The notes: generated by a model not told the origin, from the letters alone. 64,000 bases of DNA from Vicia villosa (GCF_029867415.1 NW_026705293.1:372001-436000), one strand, 5' to 3'; counted from the first letter of the stretch, positions 22,355 to 34,920 are shown. Translations and numbers: made by a program.

Positions 22355-23495
22355 TTCGGCGCAAATGCACGTGTTTGTATTTAAACTTTACCTTTATGTA
22401 CTACATAAATCTTTCTGAATATCAGCCTATAAACATGCGACTACAACTCCATAAACTCTGATACATACTATTTCAATTATTCAGTACGTTTTATGGTTGC
22501 CAATGGCTCTTCTTGGGCCTGGCCAGGGTGGGCACATGCCCAGAGTCGGGCCATTTATTTTTTGTCGGTAACATGAATAAACAATTTTATATATATTTTT
22601 TTGAATAAGAGAATCGCGGTACGTCATTTTGCTAACTCATTGTTGTGAGTTCGATATGATGTATAATAACTTTTTAGTTTTTTTCAAAACTACCAAAAGT
22701 AAAAAAATTAGATATTAATGCAAATAGGAGTCAAACCCTGCTCCATATAAATGTGAGAACATTCTGCCACTCGGACATTGATGTTTTATCCTCATTATTT
22801 GGTTATTATTTATTCTTAACTAAAATAACATTTCTTAAAACACTCAATTTTAAACACCATTATATTTAAAAAAATATAGAATATTGACACTTAACATTAA
22901 TTATTAAATTCAATAAATTATGGTAACTTTACGTACACAAATAATTATATAATTATAATATTACTAATTTTTCAAGGGAATTATTTATAAAATAAATAAC
23001 TAAAATATAACAATAACAATAAATAGTTAAAATTTAATTATATAAGATATATTGTTGATTGAAAAAAACTAAATTAGTAAAATTTTATTAAGAAAATATT
23101 TTTATTGTATACAAAATATCATGATGTTATAATTAGTCTCGGGTCTCAAAAAAGTAAGGATCCATCCTGCTTAAAATACAGTGAGATCAATGATGCATTT
23201 TATTGTTTCTCTTTAAGATATCTGAGAGGACCGATCACTTTGGTTTTGAAGTTTTCACTAAAAGCAGATATAAAGATTAAAAACATGTATCTCAAGGCTT
23301 GATAGATCACGTTGGTTGTTTGTACAATGATTATAATAATCAAATAACGACATATCACATTATCCTTGGCATACCACTTTAGTAAATGAAGTGATATTAT
23401 CCTTGATTGCTTGATGGTATGTTACACTGAGCAGGACATATTTAATCACTTGATAATATTGATATTATTCAAACTCACCGCAAAAAAGTCTTGAA

Positions 23496-23793
23496 GGCTA
23501 TGTTTGGATACAATAAAAAGAACGGAGCGAGATAGAGTAGAGCGGAACGGAGCGGAATGGAATAAATACGTCTTTCCATTGTTTGGGAACTTCACGATCG
23601 AATAGAGTAATTTTTTCATTCCGCCCAAATCGGAGGGTACAAAAAATGGTGGAAAGTGATGGAATAGAATGAGATGCATTTCATCCAATACCACTCAATT
23701 CCATCCGTTTTAATCAATCCAAACGATGGAATATAAACTTATTTCATTCCATTCCGCTCCATTCCATCATATTCCATCAATCCAAACATACCC
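23496..23793. mobile_element. Inverted-repeat (MITE-like) element, block copy 1
   Basis: The left end GGCTATGTTTGGATACAAT and right end ATCAATCCAAACATACCC are inverted copies. GGAACGGAGCGGAATGGAAT on the left pairs with ATTCCATTCCGCTCCATTCC on the right. GAA flanks both ends and could be a 3-bp duplication as in PIF/Harbinger elements. Non-coding, 298 bp. Confidence 0.6.
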
Positions 23794-25689
23794 GAAAAGA
23801 CATTTGCCTCATAATTTTATTTAACACGCTATTGTAAGGTTGTGTTTCACCTCTTTTGTTTTAAACTATACTTTTATTGACAAAATAACGAGTTTATTTT
23901 ATTTTGATTAATGACTATTTATATAATACATACAATGAATCTGCGGTCTTTAAATTTTTGTCCAGGCTTTATGATATTTATGGCTTCACCATTGATGGTT
24001 GTTGTTCTTTGATTTGATATCAAAAATTCGCTTTGTTTAATTTTCATATCACAAATTCGCTATCTTTTGTTATTCTGTTTTTTTTATTTTTGTTCTGATT
24101 TCAACTCTAATGGATTTCGTTTTGACATGTAGTTATGTTCAAACGATATGTTATGTTCTTCATCTTCATTTTGTTTATTTTTTTCTTCATTTTGATACTA
24201 AAAACCTCTACTTTCAGTTATGGATTCTTCCTCGGTGTTGGTTCCCGGCGGCCGACGATTATTATTCTAAAATAGCATCGGATTCAATTTTTTCCTCTTC
24301 AAAGTTCATCATCAATGGTTTAAAGTTTGTTCTTTTTAGGTTGTAGATCTATACATATGTGTCTTCTCCCATCTTTTTAACATCTTTGTCATTTTGTTTT
24401 TGTTTTTTAGGTTGCAGATCTATGTATAAGAAGTGTTTAGAGAGGAAGAATACAATGAGATGCCAGTTTATATTTTTTTAAGAAAAATGTTTTATTATTT
24501 ATTTTAATTTCATGTCTTTTATCATTATTATTATAATTATTATTGATATTATTGCTATGGTTATAGTAAAACCTTTCAAAATCAATTTACCTGATTCAAC
24601 ATTAAATAGTGCAAATATCACATTGAATAGTTCAAACATCATAAGATGAATATTGTAAATCTTTATTGGGAAATCTATACCTATTTTAAACTAATATTTT
24701 TCAATTCCCTCAAAATTATAAATACTTGTGATTGTCCTTTTTTAGCTTGATTTTTTTTTAATTATAATGGGTCTTATTTTTTAAAAGAAACTTAAATCAA
24801 TAATAATAAATAAATTTATAATTTCACACAATTTAAATAATCATCTTGATTATTTAAAATGTTAAATAGTCAACTTAACTGTTTATAAAAAAATAGTCAA
24901 TTTAATTATTAATTTAATTTATATTTTTGTATAATTTAATTATGCAAAAATCATAATATTAATATTTTTAATTAAGAGGTTTATTTTTTATTTATTTTCT
25001 AATTATTCATAATTATAAATAACAAAAATAATGACAAAACAAAAATAATATTTATATGACCAGAATTCGTGCAAATCCACGAGTTATTTTATAGTTGTAA
25101 AATTCGTATTATATTTTAGAAAGAAATGCGCATAATAGCAGTATATTTTGATCTTAATTTATTTTTAATGAAAAATTTTATTTTTAAATTAATGACGAAT
25201 TTTATTTTTATTTTTAATCTTATTAATGAAAAATTTTGTTTTTAAATTAATCAGTGAATCTTATTTTTTTTTTTTTGTAAATGAGAACAAATTGTCTTTT
25301 GATCCAAATATGACACTAATATTTATTCATACAATTAAAATAATATTTTCAATTACTATGTTATTAGTTGATATTTATAAAACTATATGATTGCATAAGT
25401 AATTTTACAAATAATGTCAAAATAAGTTTAATATTTACAAATGGGAAAATATGGTTGATCCAAATATTTATATAAATGAAAAACTATATTTATGCTTCAA
25501 ATATAAATATTTTTTTAAATAATAAACTTTCTTGATTGGTTAAGTAATTTTGTCAATTTATTTATTCATTCTTATTATAATTTGGTTTTATTTTAAAACT
25601 TATAAACTACTTTAATAAAATAATTTTGTTTTTCTTATTTATATTTTTATTACATTTTGAAAACAAAAGTGTATGTACCACGCCAATAC

Positions 25690-25717
25690 CCGTGCGAACA
25701 CACAGGCATCTCACTAG
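25690..25717 (+). mobile_element. Helitron-like 3' terminus (block copy 1)
   Basis: CCCGTGCGAACACACAGGC can form a short hairpin. It is followed after about eight bases by CTAG and then T, the CTRR-T arrangement of Helitron 3' ends. The matching 5' end (TC after A) was not identified. Confidence 0.4.
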
Positions 25718-25837
25718 TTTAAATTAGAGAGAATAGCATTAGTTTGTTACACTTTTATGTTTTTGACGGGGAGTAGTTTGTTAGACTTTTAAATTTAAGA
25801 TTATAGTAATTTGTTTCTTTATGAGAACACATGTCTA

Positions 25838-26103
25838 ATGACGGCATCGCCGAAATAGACATATCTCCTGATATTTTGATAATAGAATTCAATGATCCTA
25901 TTGTGGCTATTATGAATAGCACCTACCCTGATTTCATCTAGAATTTTGAATCCAATGATTACCTTAAAATTCGTGCAATTCTGGCTTCTACACTGGAAAT
26001 TGTTGATCTTCTCAACAACCATATACTTAACTTAATGCCAGATTATCCTAAGAAAATATATAATCTAACACGTTATATACTTATCTATATACATACATAC
26101 ATA

Positions 26104-26154
<51 letters not shown>

Positions 26155-26767
26155 CATGCTTTTACTAATTATGTTCAATCAACAATACAAGAGATATTCA
26201 AGACTATTATAGCGCAAATTCAGTGGATAAGTCTGAAAATCATGACCCTAAACTAGTTGATATCCTCACACTAGAATTTTTAAGTTCCCTCCGTACATCA
26301 GGTTTGTCTAACCATCACTTAAAACTAAAGGTCGGAACACCCGTAATGCTCATGAGGAACATAGATCAATCTGAAGGTTTGTGTAACGGCACAAGGCTAT
26401 GCATAACAAAGTTGGCGACCCATGTACTCGAGGATTCAATAATTGGAGGTTAAGGTTTGGGAAATTTGGTTTACATACCTCAAATGGGCATGTCACCATC
26501 ACAATCACCATGGCCATTAAAACTAAATAGAAGTCAATTCCCAATTATGGTTTCCTATTCCATGACCATTAACAAATCCAAGGACAGCCATTGTATAACG
26601 TCGGTCTATACTTACCAAGAGATGTATTTACTCACGGCTAAATTTATGTTGCATTGTCAAGAGTAACAACAAAAAAGGGAATCAAAATATTAATACATGA
26701 TGAACAACGAAAGTTCAAGGGGAAAACTATAAACGTTGTGTACAAAGAGGTTTTTAACAATGTCTGA
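25838..26767 (+). pseudogene. Pif1/Helitron-type helicase C-terminal fragment (copy 1)
   Basis: Residues typical of plant Helitron Rep/helicase or Pif1-like helicases appear in order: DPIVAIMNSTYPDF, RAILASTLEIVDLLNNHIL, then after a (TA)n tract VGTPVMLMRNIDQSEGLCNG, VYIPQMGMSPSQS, QFPIMVSYSMTINKS and GIKILIHDE. These are the last helicase motifs (V-VI region), so the ATPase N-terminal part is absent. An in-frame TAG lies at 25939-25941 where the family has glutamine. The (TA)n tract breaks the protein at 26107-26152, and several frame changes follow 26450. It is a decayed remnant, shared with copy 2. Confidence 0.8.
26107..26152. repeat. (TA)n microsatellite, ~46 bp, inside helicase remnant
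   Basis: Pure AT alternation interrupting the helicase-like sequence. Copy 2 has ~64 bp (56649-56712). Confidence 0.95.
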
Positions 26768-27021
26768 TTTTCACAAATTTAAGTCAATAATTCTGTAAAC
26801 TCGGTAGTATACCTATTACTACCAGTATTTTACCTTATGCGACATTAACTTCATGTATAACTATTATCTTATGATCCTTTTGTCATGAAATCATTTGTGC
26901 TCAATGTATCTATGCCAAATCATTTAAATTGAAATAACCATTATATATTAATTAGTCATATTACATAGATAAGACAAAAAACGGATACAAAAAAACTTAG
27001 ACCAAAATTCCACATGTTGGT

Positions 27022-30000
27022 TCAATTCATCATCATTGTCACAAGTATTTCTTTTCTAACACGATCCTTAATGCTGAACCCCGGAGAGTCTCCATCAGAT
27101 AGACATCGGTCCTTAGAAAATTTGTACCAACCACGCCCTAAAAACATCCCAACTGAATTATCCTTTTCAGCCCGATGCACTTCACACTCATTCCTAACTT
27201 CTCTTTCCCAGTCCACCAAATCTACAAACCTTGCACCATTTAGACAACCAGTCTTCACAACATGCTCATGAATTTCCTGCAATGTTAATATAAAACAACA
27301 TTAATCATATGTGTTTTGAGTCCTAACAGAATATGTCTAAATTCAAAACTAACTTATAAGAAGACATGACTGAGCCCTCATTCCATTAATCACATCTTTC
27401 TTCCAAATACAATATTTGAACTCCACTGGCTGCTCTGCATAAGAGCTATCATCATCACCATCAACATCATGACATCTGAAACAAAATATAAAATCACAAA
27501 ATGCAGAATTAACAAATGTGTAATGAAACCTTCTAAATAAAAACATATAAACATCTACACAATATTATCCAATATTAAACATACACTGAATTATCAGATG
27601 ACACCGATTTCCCATCATTCATTTTCTTCAATAAACTTTCTTCACCTGCATGCAAAGATATATTCAGGGTTGCCTTTCCATAGTAAAACAAAACAACCAC
27701 TCAAATCATATCTTTACCTTTTCCTTTCATTGGTTCAGCAAGTTTTCCTTCCATTTTGTTACACCTACACACGTTAACTACTGTTGTATGACCTTCTAAG
27801 AAGTGTTGAGTACTTAAAATAATGCTTTCAACCTTCCTCCACATAACTTATATAACACTCTAAATGGACTCTTCCCATACTTGTTGCTATTCCACCACCC
27901 ACTACTAATCAATGGAATTATTCACTTAGTCTTCTGTTCATTTACATCAATTAAAACATTTTTTCATTTTATTTATATTCCTTATCAAAATACATTTACT
28001 ACCCTTGAACTAACTTCATATTAAGATCCCCATAAAATATAACTCATTACAAATATGTTATTACTCTTTATTATTGCACTATATTATTATCTAACCTATA
28101 TCATTACATTGACTATTCAATTCTTGACTATTAAATTGTATACTCAATAGGATACTCAATTTCGTGTGGACAGTCACCAACATAGTCAATAACTTATAAT
28201 ACTGCATAAACTAAAAAAATCTAAAACAAGTTTACTTGATATGCTCAAAGAATATACCCAACCCTTCAAATTGACAGTCAACATTAATAGGAACGCATTT
28301 AGAAGTAGTGCTTCACTCCTTATAATGATCAACAATATGTAATATGCTAACACAATGTACCACCAATGCTTCATTTCTTTATAAATGTGAATCAAAATTT
28401 CAACAATGCTTCAAATTAACACTTTATGATATTTCGACTTTTCAAATAAAGCCATTACCAAATGTACACAATAAATAAAACATTCAACTGAAACCTAATA
28501 AGATTCAATTTAAAAAGATGCATAATTCCATAAATCTTAATCTTTCAACACATACACCACTGTCAAAGTTATACATAAACATACAAAACCATAATTCAAA
28601 CACAAAATAAACTAACTACACATTGTTCTATTTATCATCCATCACAGCTTGCTAAATCAACAACTTCATCAATGTGCACCACTACGTTCCACTATAACAA
28701 TAGTATCTTCCACCGGCGGGTATCAAATGACATAGTGGAGTTTATCTCCTTCTTTAAACCTTGCTGCCCTTACGTAGTCGAAGCACTGTCTGTACAAATA
28801 CATCTCCTTTTTCTTTGGCCTCTTCTTGACCTCACAGTAATACGGGTATCCATTGTCCACATCATATAGAACTATCCGTGAAATTCTACCACGAACACAA
28901 TTGTCTATTACTTTTGCTAGAATTTTCTAGACACATGAACAAATAAATTAGCTACATATAAATGTAACAACCTTTTACTAATAAAACATGTAAGCTTAAC
29001 ACAATACTTACCATAACATTTGATAGAAACTTCTTTACATCAGTAACTTCACGCACCTAGTACTCTTCGTGTTGTTCCATATAAATAGGACTCAATTCCC
29101 TGCAAATGGACAAAAAATTTACAACACAATGTCAAAAGAACAAACTCAAAATTCGTATTACTGTATTGTATTCACTATCACTTGACAAAACCTCTACCTT
29201 TCATTATCCGAAAAATTGTCATGTATTCGTTCACATCCCCGCTATCTGCAAACACCACGGAAGATGAGCCCACATGCTTATCCTTCCCTTTTTCGCACCT
29301 TTCACCTTCACTCCTTTCCTTCAATTTTGCACCGCCTAAATTATTTCCCTCCAACAAATCTTCCCCACCAACAAATTTTTTCTTCCCTTTGTCATTGACT
29401 GCTGTCTCTTTCAATGAATCACTTCCTATCCCATCCCCATTATTCCTTCAAAACAATAACGTACAAACAAATAATTTGAGTATGTCATTAATTTTAATAC
29501 TATCGCAAACTCTTCAAGTAATACATTCAAATATTTCTTATTCATAATCAATTACAAATCACAAAACCATAATATATATTCACTTATATTACTTTACAAA
29601 CATCACACCCCACAATTACCATTCAAATAACAGATTGAAATATAACAAAATTATTATTCTAAACTACATTAAACATCACACAGATACCATTCATATATCA
29701 ATATCTACTATCATAACATGCAAAATGAAATTTCATCATCGATTACCCTTTACCTTCAACGTCATTCACACCATGTTCCGATTCAATCTTTTCATAAATT
29801 CCCGAACTCTGCCGTCATCTTCGACACAACTTAATCTATCATATTGTTTCTTCCATTCCTCTAAAACAAAATCCCTCTCATGTGACACACTCAGTATCCT
29901 CTCAATGGTAAGCCGTTTCCAAGTTGTTTGCAATGGCAACCAATCAGGTGAACCACAAACACAACAAAACAACAGATTAAACCTACTCAACATTAGACAT

Positions 30001-30076
30001 CCAGCGTATTAAGAAACATCAACAATAACACATGCACAAACCTCATGCAAAGAACATACTGACTTTGCCTTGACAT
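27022..30076 (-). pseudogene. B3-like DNA-binding protein gene, multi-exon, decayed (copy 1)
   Basis: Several exon-like pieces are readable on the minus strand with GT/AG borders. A possible start exon is at 30076 (MSRQSQYVLC), then WKRLTIERILSVSHERDFVLEEW near 29900. A Lys/Glu-rich exon spans 29450-29190, a short exon 29099-29012, and a B3-like half-domain (GYPYYCEVKKRPKKKEMYLY...FKEGDKLHYVI) 28930-28680. Acidic linker exons lie near 27650 and 27480-27360. A last exon (27290-27022) has VGMFLGRGWYKFSKDRCLSDGD, resembling a second B3 domain. An in-frame TAG at 29059-29057 and TGA at 28725-28723 break it, although the exon phase at 29099 is ambiguous. B3 assignment is by eye; another plant DNA-binding family is possible. 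Confidence 0.5.
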
Positions 30077-30109
30077 CTTGTTGTTTCCTCAGTATGGAAA
30101 GACCACTCT

Positions 30110-30674
30110 TGTCTCTTACACATACGTTTCGGAACACGTTGAAGATTTATGAAGCAAGAACGTTTGCGTTTCTATTTAGTCACTTCATACCATTATGTTA
30201 TTGTTTACGGTGATTTCCGGTAAACAACCGCTAGTCTTCCAAATTATAGTTTATACTTTGGTTACTCGCAGGATCGACTAGATTGATCCTTTGTCTTTTG
30301 AGATAATTTGGTTCATATTTGTTGGTTTTTGCTTCGAAACTTGTTTATGGTGTAATCATGTAAATAATCTTGCGAAATAAACTTGTTATACACGTAAATA
30401 TAGCTTTGACGAAATGTAAAAGAAATATAAATTGCAGAAATGTAAAGTACAAGAATGTAAAGTACAGGAAAGTAAAGTGACGGTAAATGAAAAAGACTTC
30501 GAATTAAAACTAAACGAAAGATGAAGATATTGTAAATATACTTGAATAAAGAAAAATACAAATGTATTTAAAGTGGTGTTGGTGTCATACGTACATTTCT
30601 CGGCGAAATCTTTCTCTTAACACTTGATACTTGAGTAATTTTGTGAGTGATTTATACAAAATGAACACACTGGA
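30110..30674. repeat. Leader-like repeat preceding R (copy 1)
   Basis: Non-coding. It contains GTAAAGTACAAGAATGTAAAGTAC-type short repeats near 30440-30475 and TTGCTTCGAAACTTGTTTATGG. The same text recurs at about 60670-61241. It may belong to a gypsy leader or LTR together with R. Confidence 0.55.
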
Positions 30675-31443
30675 TCCTGATACTAAGACCCTTTTTTATA
30701 CCAATTCAACCCTAACGGTCCTACTCTAACGAAATGCCACGTTGCTTCTCATGCATACGCTTCGAATCCCTGGGGCGCCATCTGTCCTTGTCCGGTTATA
30801 CAAAATGTTTCGAAATTCAAATCCTCCCGCCTGAATTCTCTTTCAATACGTGGCAACGTGATCCTTGACGAGGACGCCACTAAATACGCTAAGCTTTAGT
30901 ACTCTTCGTATTTTGAGAAACACTCAAGTCTCAAAGACAATCTATCTCGATATCATTTTTACTTCAACTTAAATAACATCCCCGAACATGGCCATCAGAA
31001 GCCATTTATTCTCGGGAATGGCCATCAGAAGCCATTCTTCTTCGAACTCTAATTCTTCAAAGAACATTTTCTTCAATCGAAACCTCCAACTAACAAATTG
31101 CCCCCAATAAATGTATGTTTCGAAAAACAAGAGAAATAGGCGTTTCTTGTCATGATGAGATTTCGTTTTACTCATATTTTAGAGTTCCAAGACACCTGAC
31201 AAACATCATAATTATTTATGACTTATCTTTCAAAACGTCTTGTCATTTTCAAAAATGTCTCTTCAAAACGTGCATTCCCACGTTTTGTCATTACTTGTGA
31301 TCATTGCTGCTAGATACTAGGAGAAAGGCTAACAACTGTTCGACCGCTGTTAAATTAAATCATCTCTTGCCGCGTGTCCTTTTGACCTTTATTCAAAAGA
31401 TTTGAAAAGGTTCTTACTAAACCTTTGAATACTTAAACCTTTA
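30675..31443. repeat. Repeat R, copy 1
   Basis: Matches 4524-5287 and 61242-61764. This copy shows the intact sequence at the point where the SIRE-like element inserted in copy 0 (CCTG/ATACTAAG near 30678) and where the Tekay-like LTR inserted in copy 2. Confidence 0.88.
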
Positions 31444-32280
31444 GCCTTCTGTAATACGGTGAACTGACTTTATTTGAAATGTAACGGTAAGCAAGAGTCG
31501 CCACCGACTTTTATTTTATCCAAATTAAGAGAAAGGCTAAAAGAACACGAAAAACCTTTTTTAAAGAAAACTGAGTTCGAGGGGTAATTTATGCAAAGGG
31601 AGGGTGTAAGGCACCCTTTACATCTATGATTGTCCATGGGCTCTTAATTGCTTTGCTCTTTGAAACCAAAAATTTAGAAATGTAGAAGAAGAAGAAACAA
31701 GGACTTTAGCTTGTAAATGAGCGTAGCCTTGTGAGTTTTTTAAGAAGAAGTGTAATAAAAAGATTTTTAAACCAGAGCAAAGCAATTAAGGGCAATTACC
31801 TAGTTAGATGAAAAATGTTCTTTTTAGCCTTTCAGGGTTGTCCATACCATAGGAGGGTAAGGAAGTCCTTTTATTTGGAGGTTGAAGGGTCGTCGAATTA
31901 TCGTTCTCCACAAGACTGTCCCAAGCCATGGAAGGGCAGGTAGTCTAGGGGAAGGATCCGAATAGCCATTTACTTTTAGGCAACCGGAGGATACCTCAGC
32001 ACTTCGTAGGAAACTTCGAGGGACGAGATCATATTTAGAGAATCGAAGGAAGCATCAGTGGGACTTATGATCTTGAGAATGAACTGAGAGCAACATTGCT
32101 GAGGTATCCTCGTATTCGAGGGCTTGGCTATTCTGCATTAAAACACAAGGCAACGGGCAAAAGGGAACAAGAGGGGTACCATAAAAGGTGTGTGGGCTAT
32201 TTTGACTGGGATATTTTTTGGAAATTTCTTTATCCACCCCCATGTCTTCTTGGTCACCTTTGGTGAAAAACCCAAAATAC
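31444..32280. repeat. Unassigned repeat with tRNA-Arg-type primer-site motif
   Basis: No gene. AGAGTCGCCA at 31494-31503 is TGGCGACTCT on the minus strand, the start of the primer site used by Ogre/Tat gypsy elements. The long non-coding stretch to the right fits an LTR or leader in minus orientation, but no LTR end with CA is visible. Confidence 0.35.
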
Positions 32281-32287
32281 CCCTTAC

Positions 32288-32426
32288 TTCGAAAATGCAT
32301 ATCCGAAATGCAAAAAAATGCTGTTTTAGGAGATGCATCTCCGAAAACGCCTTTTTTTTTTCAAAATTTGTCTTATTTCGGAAATGCATTTCCAAAAACA
32401 GCATTTCGGAAGTGCATTTCCGAAAT
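32288..32426. repeat. Cluster of four 20-nt palindromes
   Basis: Imperfect palindromes of the form TTCGGARRTGCAYYTCCGAA start at 32288, 32326, 32377 and 32405. They precede the PMD gene. Confidence 0.8.
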
Positions 32427-32785
32427 ACTGCGCATTTTGCAGATTAAGCAAAACAGCCCCCTCCCCCATTCATTTTTACCCTAAATCTTAAACAAACTTC
32501 CTCTCTTCAGAATTTTTGCATAACCAAGTTTAAATCCTACAGTTAACCATTCCAAAAGCTACTCAATCTCATCCTAAAGCTACTCAATCTCTTCAATTGC
32601 TAAGTTTTTCAATCTTTAGATCTATGATTCAAATCTCCTTAATTTAGGGTGTTTAGAAATTGCAAAAATGATATAGGGGTAGGTTTTTAGTGGTATTTAG
32701 GTTGTTTAGAATCATTATAAGTTGTTTTAGGGTTGAATTTTGGGGTCTGCCATGGAAGTTGCAGAAGTGAGCTTCGCAGGGGTGT

Positions 32786-32843
32786 TTCGGAAGTTCATTC
32801 CCGAAAACACCTCCATTCCCAGTTTCGGAAATGAACTTCCGAA
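32786..32843. repeat. Pair of 20-nt palindromes just before PMD gene
   Basis: TTCGGAAGTTCATTCCCGAA (32786) and TTCGGAAATGAACTTCCGAA (32824) are 38 bp apart, the same spacing as the first two at 32288 and 32326. Confidence 0.8.
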
Positions 32844-32917
32844 GTGGTCCAAAATTGATTTTTTTTTGTTTTTTCAATTGTTTCGCATTCTGATTGATTT
32901 AAATTGTTTTCAGGAAC

Positions 32918-34920
32918 ATGATAGGCAACCCAGCACGCATCAGACAAGGGAGAGAGACCCAAACAGCATCGGCTAGACGCTAGCAGGCGGCGCAGTTGGC
33001 GTCGACGCAGGGACGAGGTCGTGTGCGAGTACCCGTGCAGATGGATGAGGGTACTTCCTCATGTGGATCCAGGAGTCGTCTGGCTCGGGTCTCTTCTTCC
33101 CTCCAGCAGGAGGTGCGAGAGGAGGAGGAGGCAGTTACATATCAGGAGGCAGAGGAGGTACCGGATGTTGACCCTCCACACGGGGAGGAGGAGGAGGAGA
33201 AGGAGGGCTACCCAGGAGGGCCCAGTGACACGACCTTGTTGATTACCTACCACGAGCACGTCGCTCGACGTATCTGGGGAGATGGGTATTTTTTATAATT
33301 TGTCCGACTTTATTATTTAACCGTTTTTTATTTAGCTGTTTATTCAATATTTTCTTAACGGTCTAATTAATAGTGTTTTTTCTTTGTTTTTATTGTAACA
33401 GGAGAGACAGACTTTGAAACAGGTGAACCACGCCCGAAAGATTTTCAGCCTCTCTAAACCAGAGGCACAGTGGTTTAGCGACGCGGTGACCACTTCAGGG
33501 CTAGGTGGGTTGTGCATGACGGGGTATACCACCATCATCCACGGAATGCAGGGGGCCTTTATGGAGAGGTGGCACAGGGAGACGTCTTTTTTCCACTTAC
33601 CGGTTGGGGAGATGACGACCACCTTGCACGATGTGCAATACCTTCTCCACTTGCCGATTAGGGGGATGCTGCTGGACCATTCCCGGATCCAGAGGATCGA
33701 AGCCAGTGAGTGGATGACGCTCTATCTGGGTATGGAGCCAGATATGGCTGACTTTGAGTGCCAGACGACAAATGGGCTTCATATCTGGTTCACCACACTG
33801 AGCGCTTATTTCGAGAACCACCTAGTGGCGGCGGCCGAATCCGAGGAGGCAGATAATGCCCTATTTGGAGTATCATCGTGCATGCGCTCTCCGGTGCCAG
33901 TTAATGTTTGTGGTAGGCGCTTCACTCTTTGTGGACAAGAGTGCAAGATATGTCGACGTGACCTACCTCCGCTACTTCATGGACTTGACTACCGTTCACC
34001 AGTGGAACTGGGGGTCAGCTATTATGGTATACTTATACCAAAAGCTGAATGAGGCCTCCAACTGGAGGACCAGGAAGTTGATTGGATCCTGCACACTACT
34101 GACGATACGTTTCATTTTAAATGTTTCACATTTATTTATGTTTCGTATTTATTTTTAATACATTATCGTGTTTGTGTTTCAGAGCTGGATCATCTCCTAC
34201 TTCCCTCGCATCCACGGCTTCCGCATTGATCCTGAGTACGAGGACGACATGCCCAAGGCCGCCCGATACGTTCTCTAGAGGGGAAACAATGCAGTGGGAC
34301 CATACCGTGGGTACCTCGACCGCACGGTGCACGATGACATCAGTTGGAGGCCATTCAACGACTACACTAATGTTGTCGCCTTTGACAGCATCTCGTTATA
34401 TTCTGGCTGGTTGGCATGCGGGACCAACACTATGGCGAGGTATCTCCCTGAGCAGTGCATGCGACAGTTTGGATTTGTGCAGATGATACCCAGGTCACCT
34501 TTTGAGGCTGCTCCAGACACAGTTACCCGAGTGCAGCTCAATGACATATTTGCGGCTTGGGAGCGTCATGTGGTCCCAGAGGAGTATCGTCGCATGCAAG
34601 TCACCCAGGGTTGGCACAGTGTGGAGGGGTATGTCACATGGTTCTATCGGGTGTCACATCCTCTAATGACATCCGATGCTCCCGACGCTCTTAGGCCAGC
34701 ATACTAGGAGATCCTGGAGAACCAGCAGGCCGAGGATGACCATGCCATTGATCTCCTGCGGATAAAGCTGCTTGGGCGGGACGCGTTGGATCGAGGTATC
34801 AATTATTAGGGCGGTCCGGAGGCAGTCGCCGTGGTGGAGAGGACCGTCGGTGATGCGGGCCGTGCGGCGGCATACAAGCGGCAGAGGAGATCCCAGGGAG
34901 AGAGGGTTAGGCATACCTAG
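32918..34920 (+). pseudogene. Plant mobile domain (PMD/MAIN-like) protein gene, decayed
   Basis: From the ATG at 32918 the frame gives a basic N-terminus, a Glu-rich stretch, then after a ~115-bp intron (GTATTT at 33288) the PMD core: ARKIFSLSKPEAQWFSDAV, FHLPVGEMTTTLHDVQYLLH, GASLFVDKSARYVDVTYL and, after a second intron ending CAG at 34182, SWIISYFPRIHGF and CMRQFGFVQMIPRSP. PMD proteins (annotated as 'phosphatase 7 long form homolog' or aminotransferase-like) act in gene silencing and are often carried by transposons. Breaks: in-frame TAG at 32981, 34276, 34705 and 34807, a frameshift near 33869, and a probable mutated donor near 34104 (ATACGT where GTACGT would fit). The final frame stop is at 34918-34920. 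Confidence 0.85.

Larger units (their letters stand above)
21689..25689. other. AT-rich middle part of block copy 1
   Basis: No gene was recognised. It holds a (TA)n tract, an inverted-repeat element (23496-23793) and poly-AT stretches. GCAAATGCACGTG-like words near 22362 and 25068 and the end at 25717 hint at Helitron-related sequence. Short ORFs here are also in copy 2 at about 53649 and 54611 but show no protein-like constraint. Confidence 0.5.
17975..31443. repeat. Segmental duplication, copy 1 (~13.4 kb)
   Basis: Collinear and nearly identical to 37335-61764 once the two LTR elements of copy 2 are removed. Paired landmarks are 20552/45270, 22260/52740, 25838/56380, 27022/57582 and 29178/59738. 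Homology starts weakly near AAAAGGTAGAGTCT (about 17990 and 37345) and strengthens from 18120/37550. Copy 2 is cut at 61764 by the Tekay-like LTR, while copy 1 runs on to 31443. Confidence 0.93.

Noticed and set aside
22246..22461. ORF of alternating Tyr-Ile residues (also at 26035, 35164, 52662, 56577)
   Set aside because: Pure translation of (TA)n microsatellites; no protein meaning.
27349..27546. Separate small gene encoding 65 residues
   Set aside because: Better explained as an internal exon of the decayed B3-like gene, with an AG acceptor directly before the acidic stretch.
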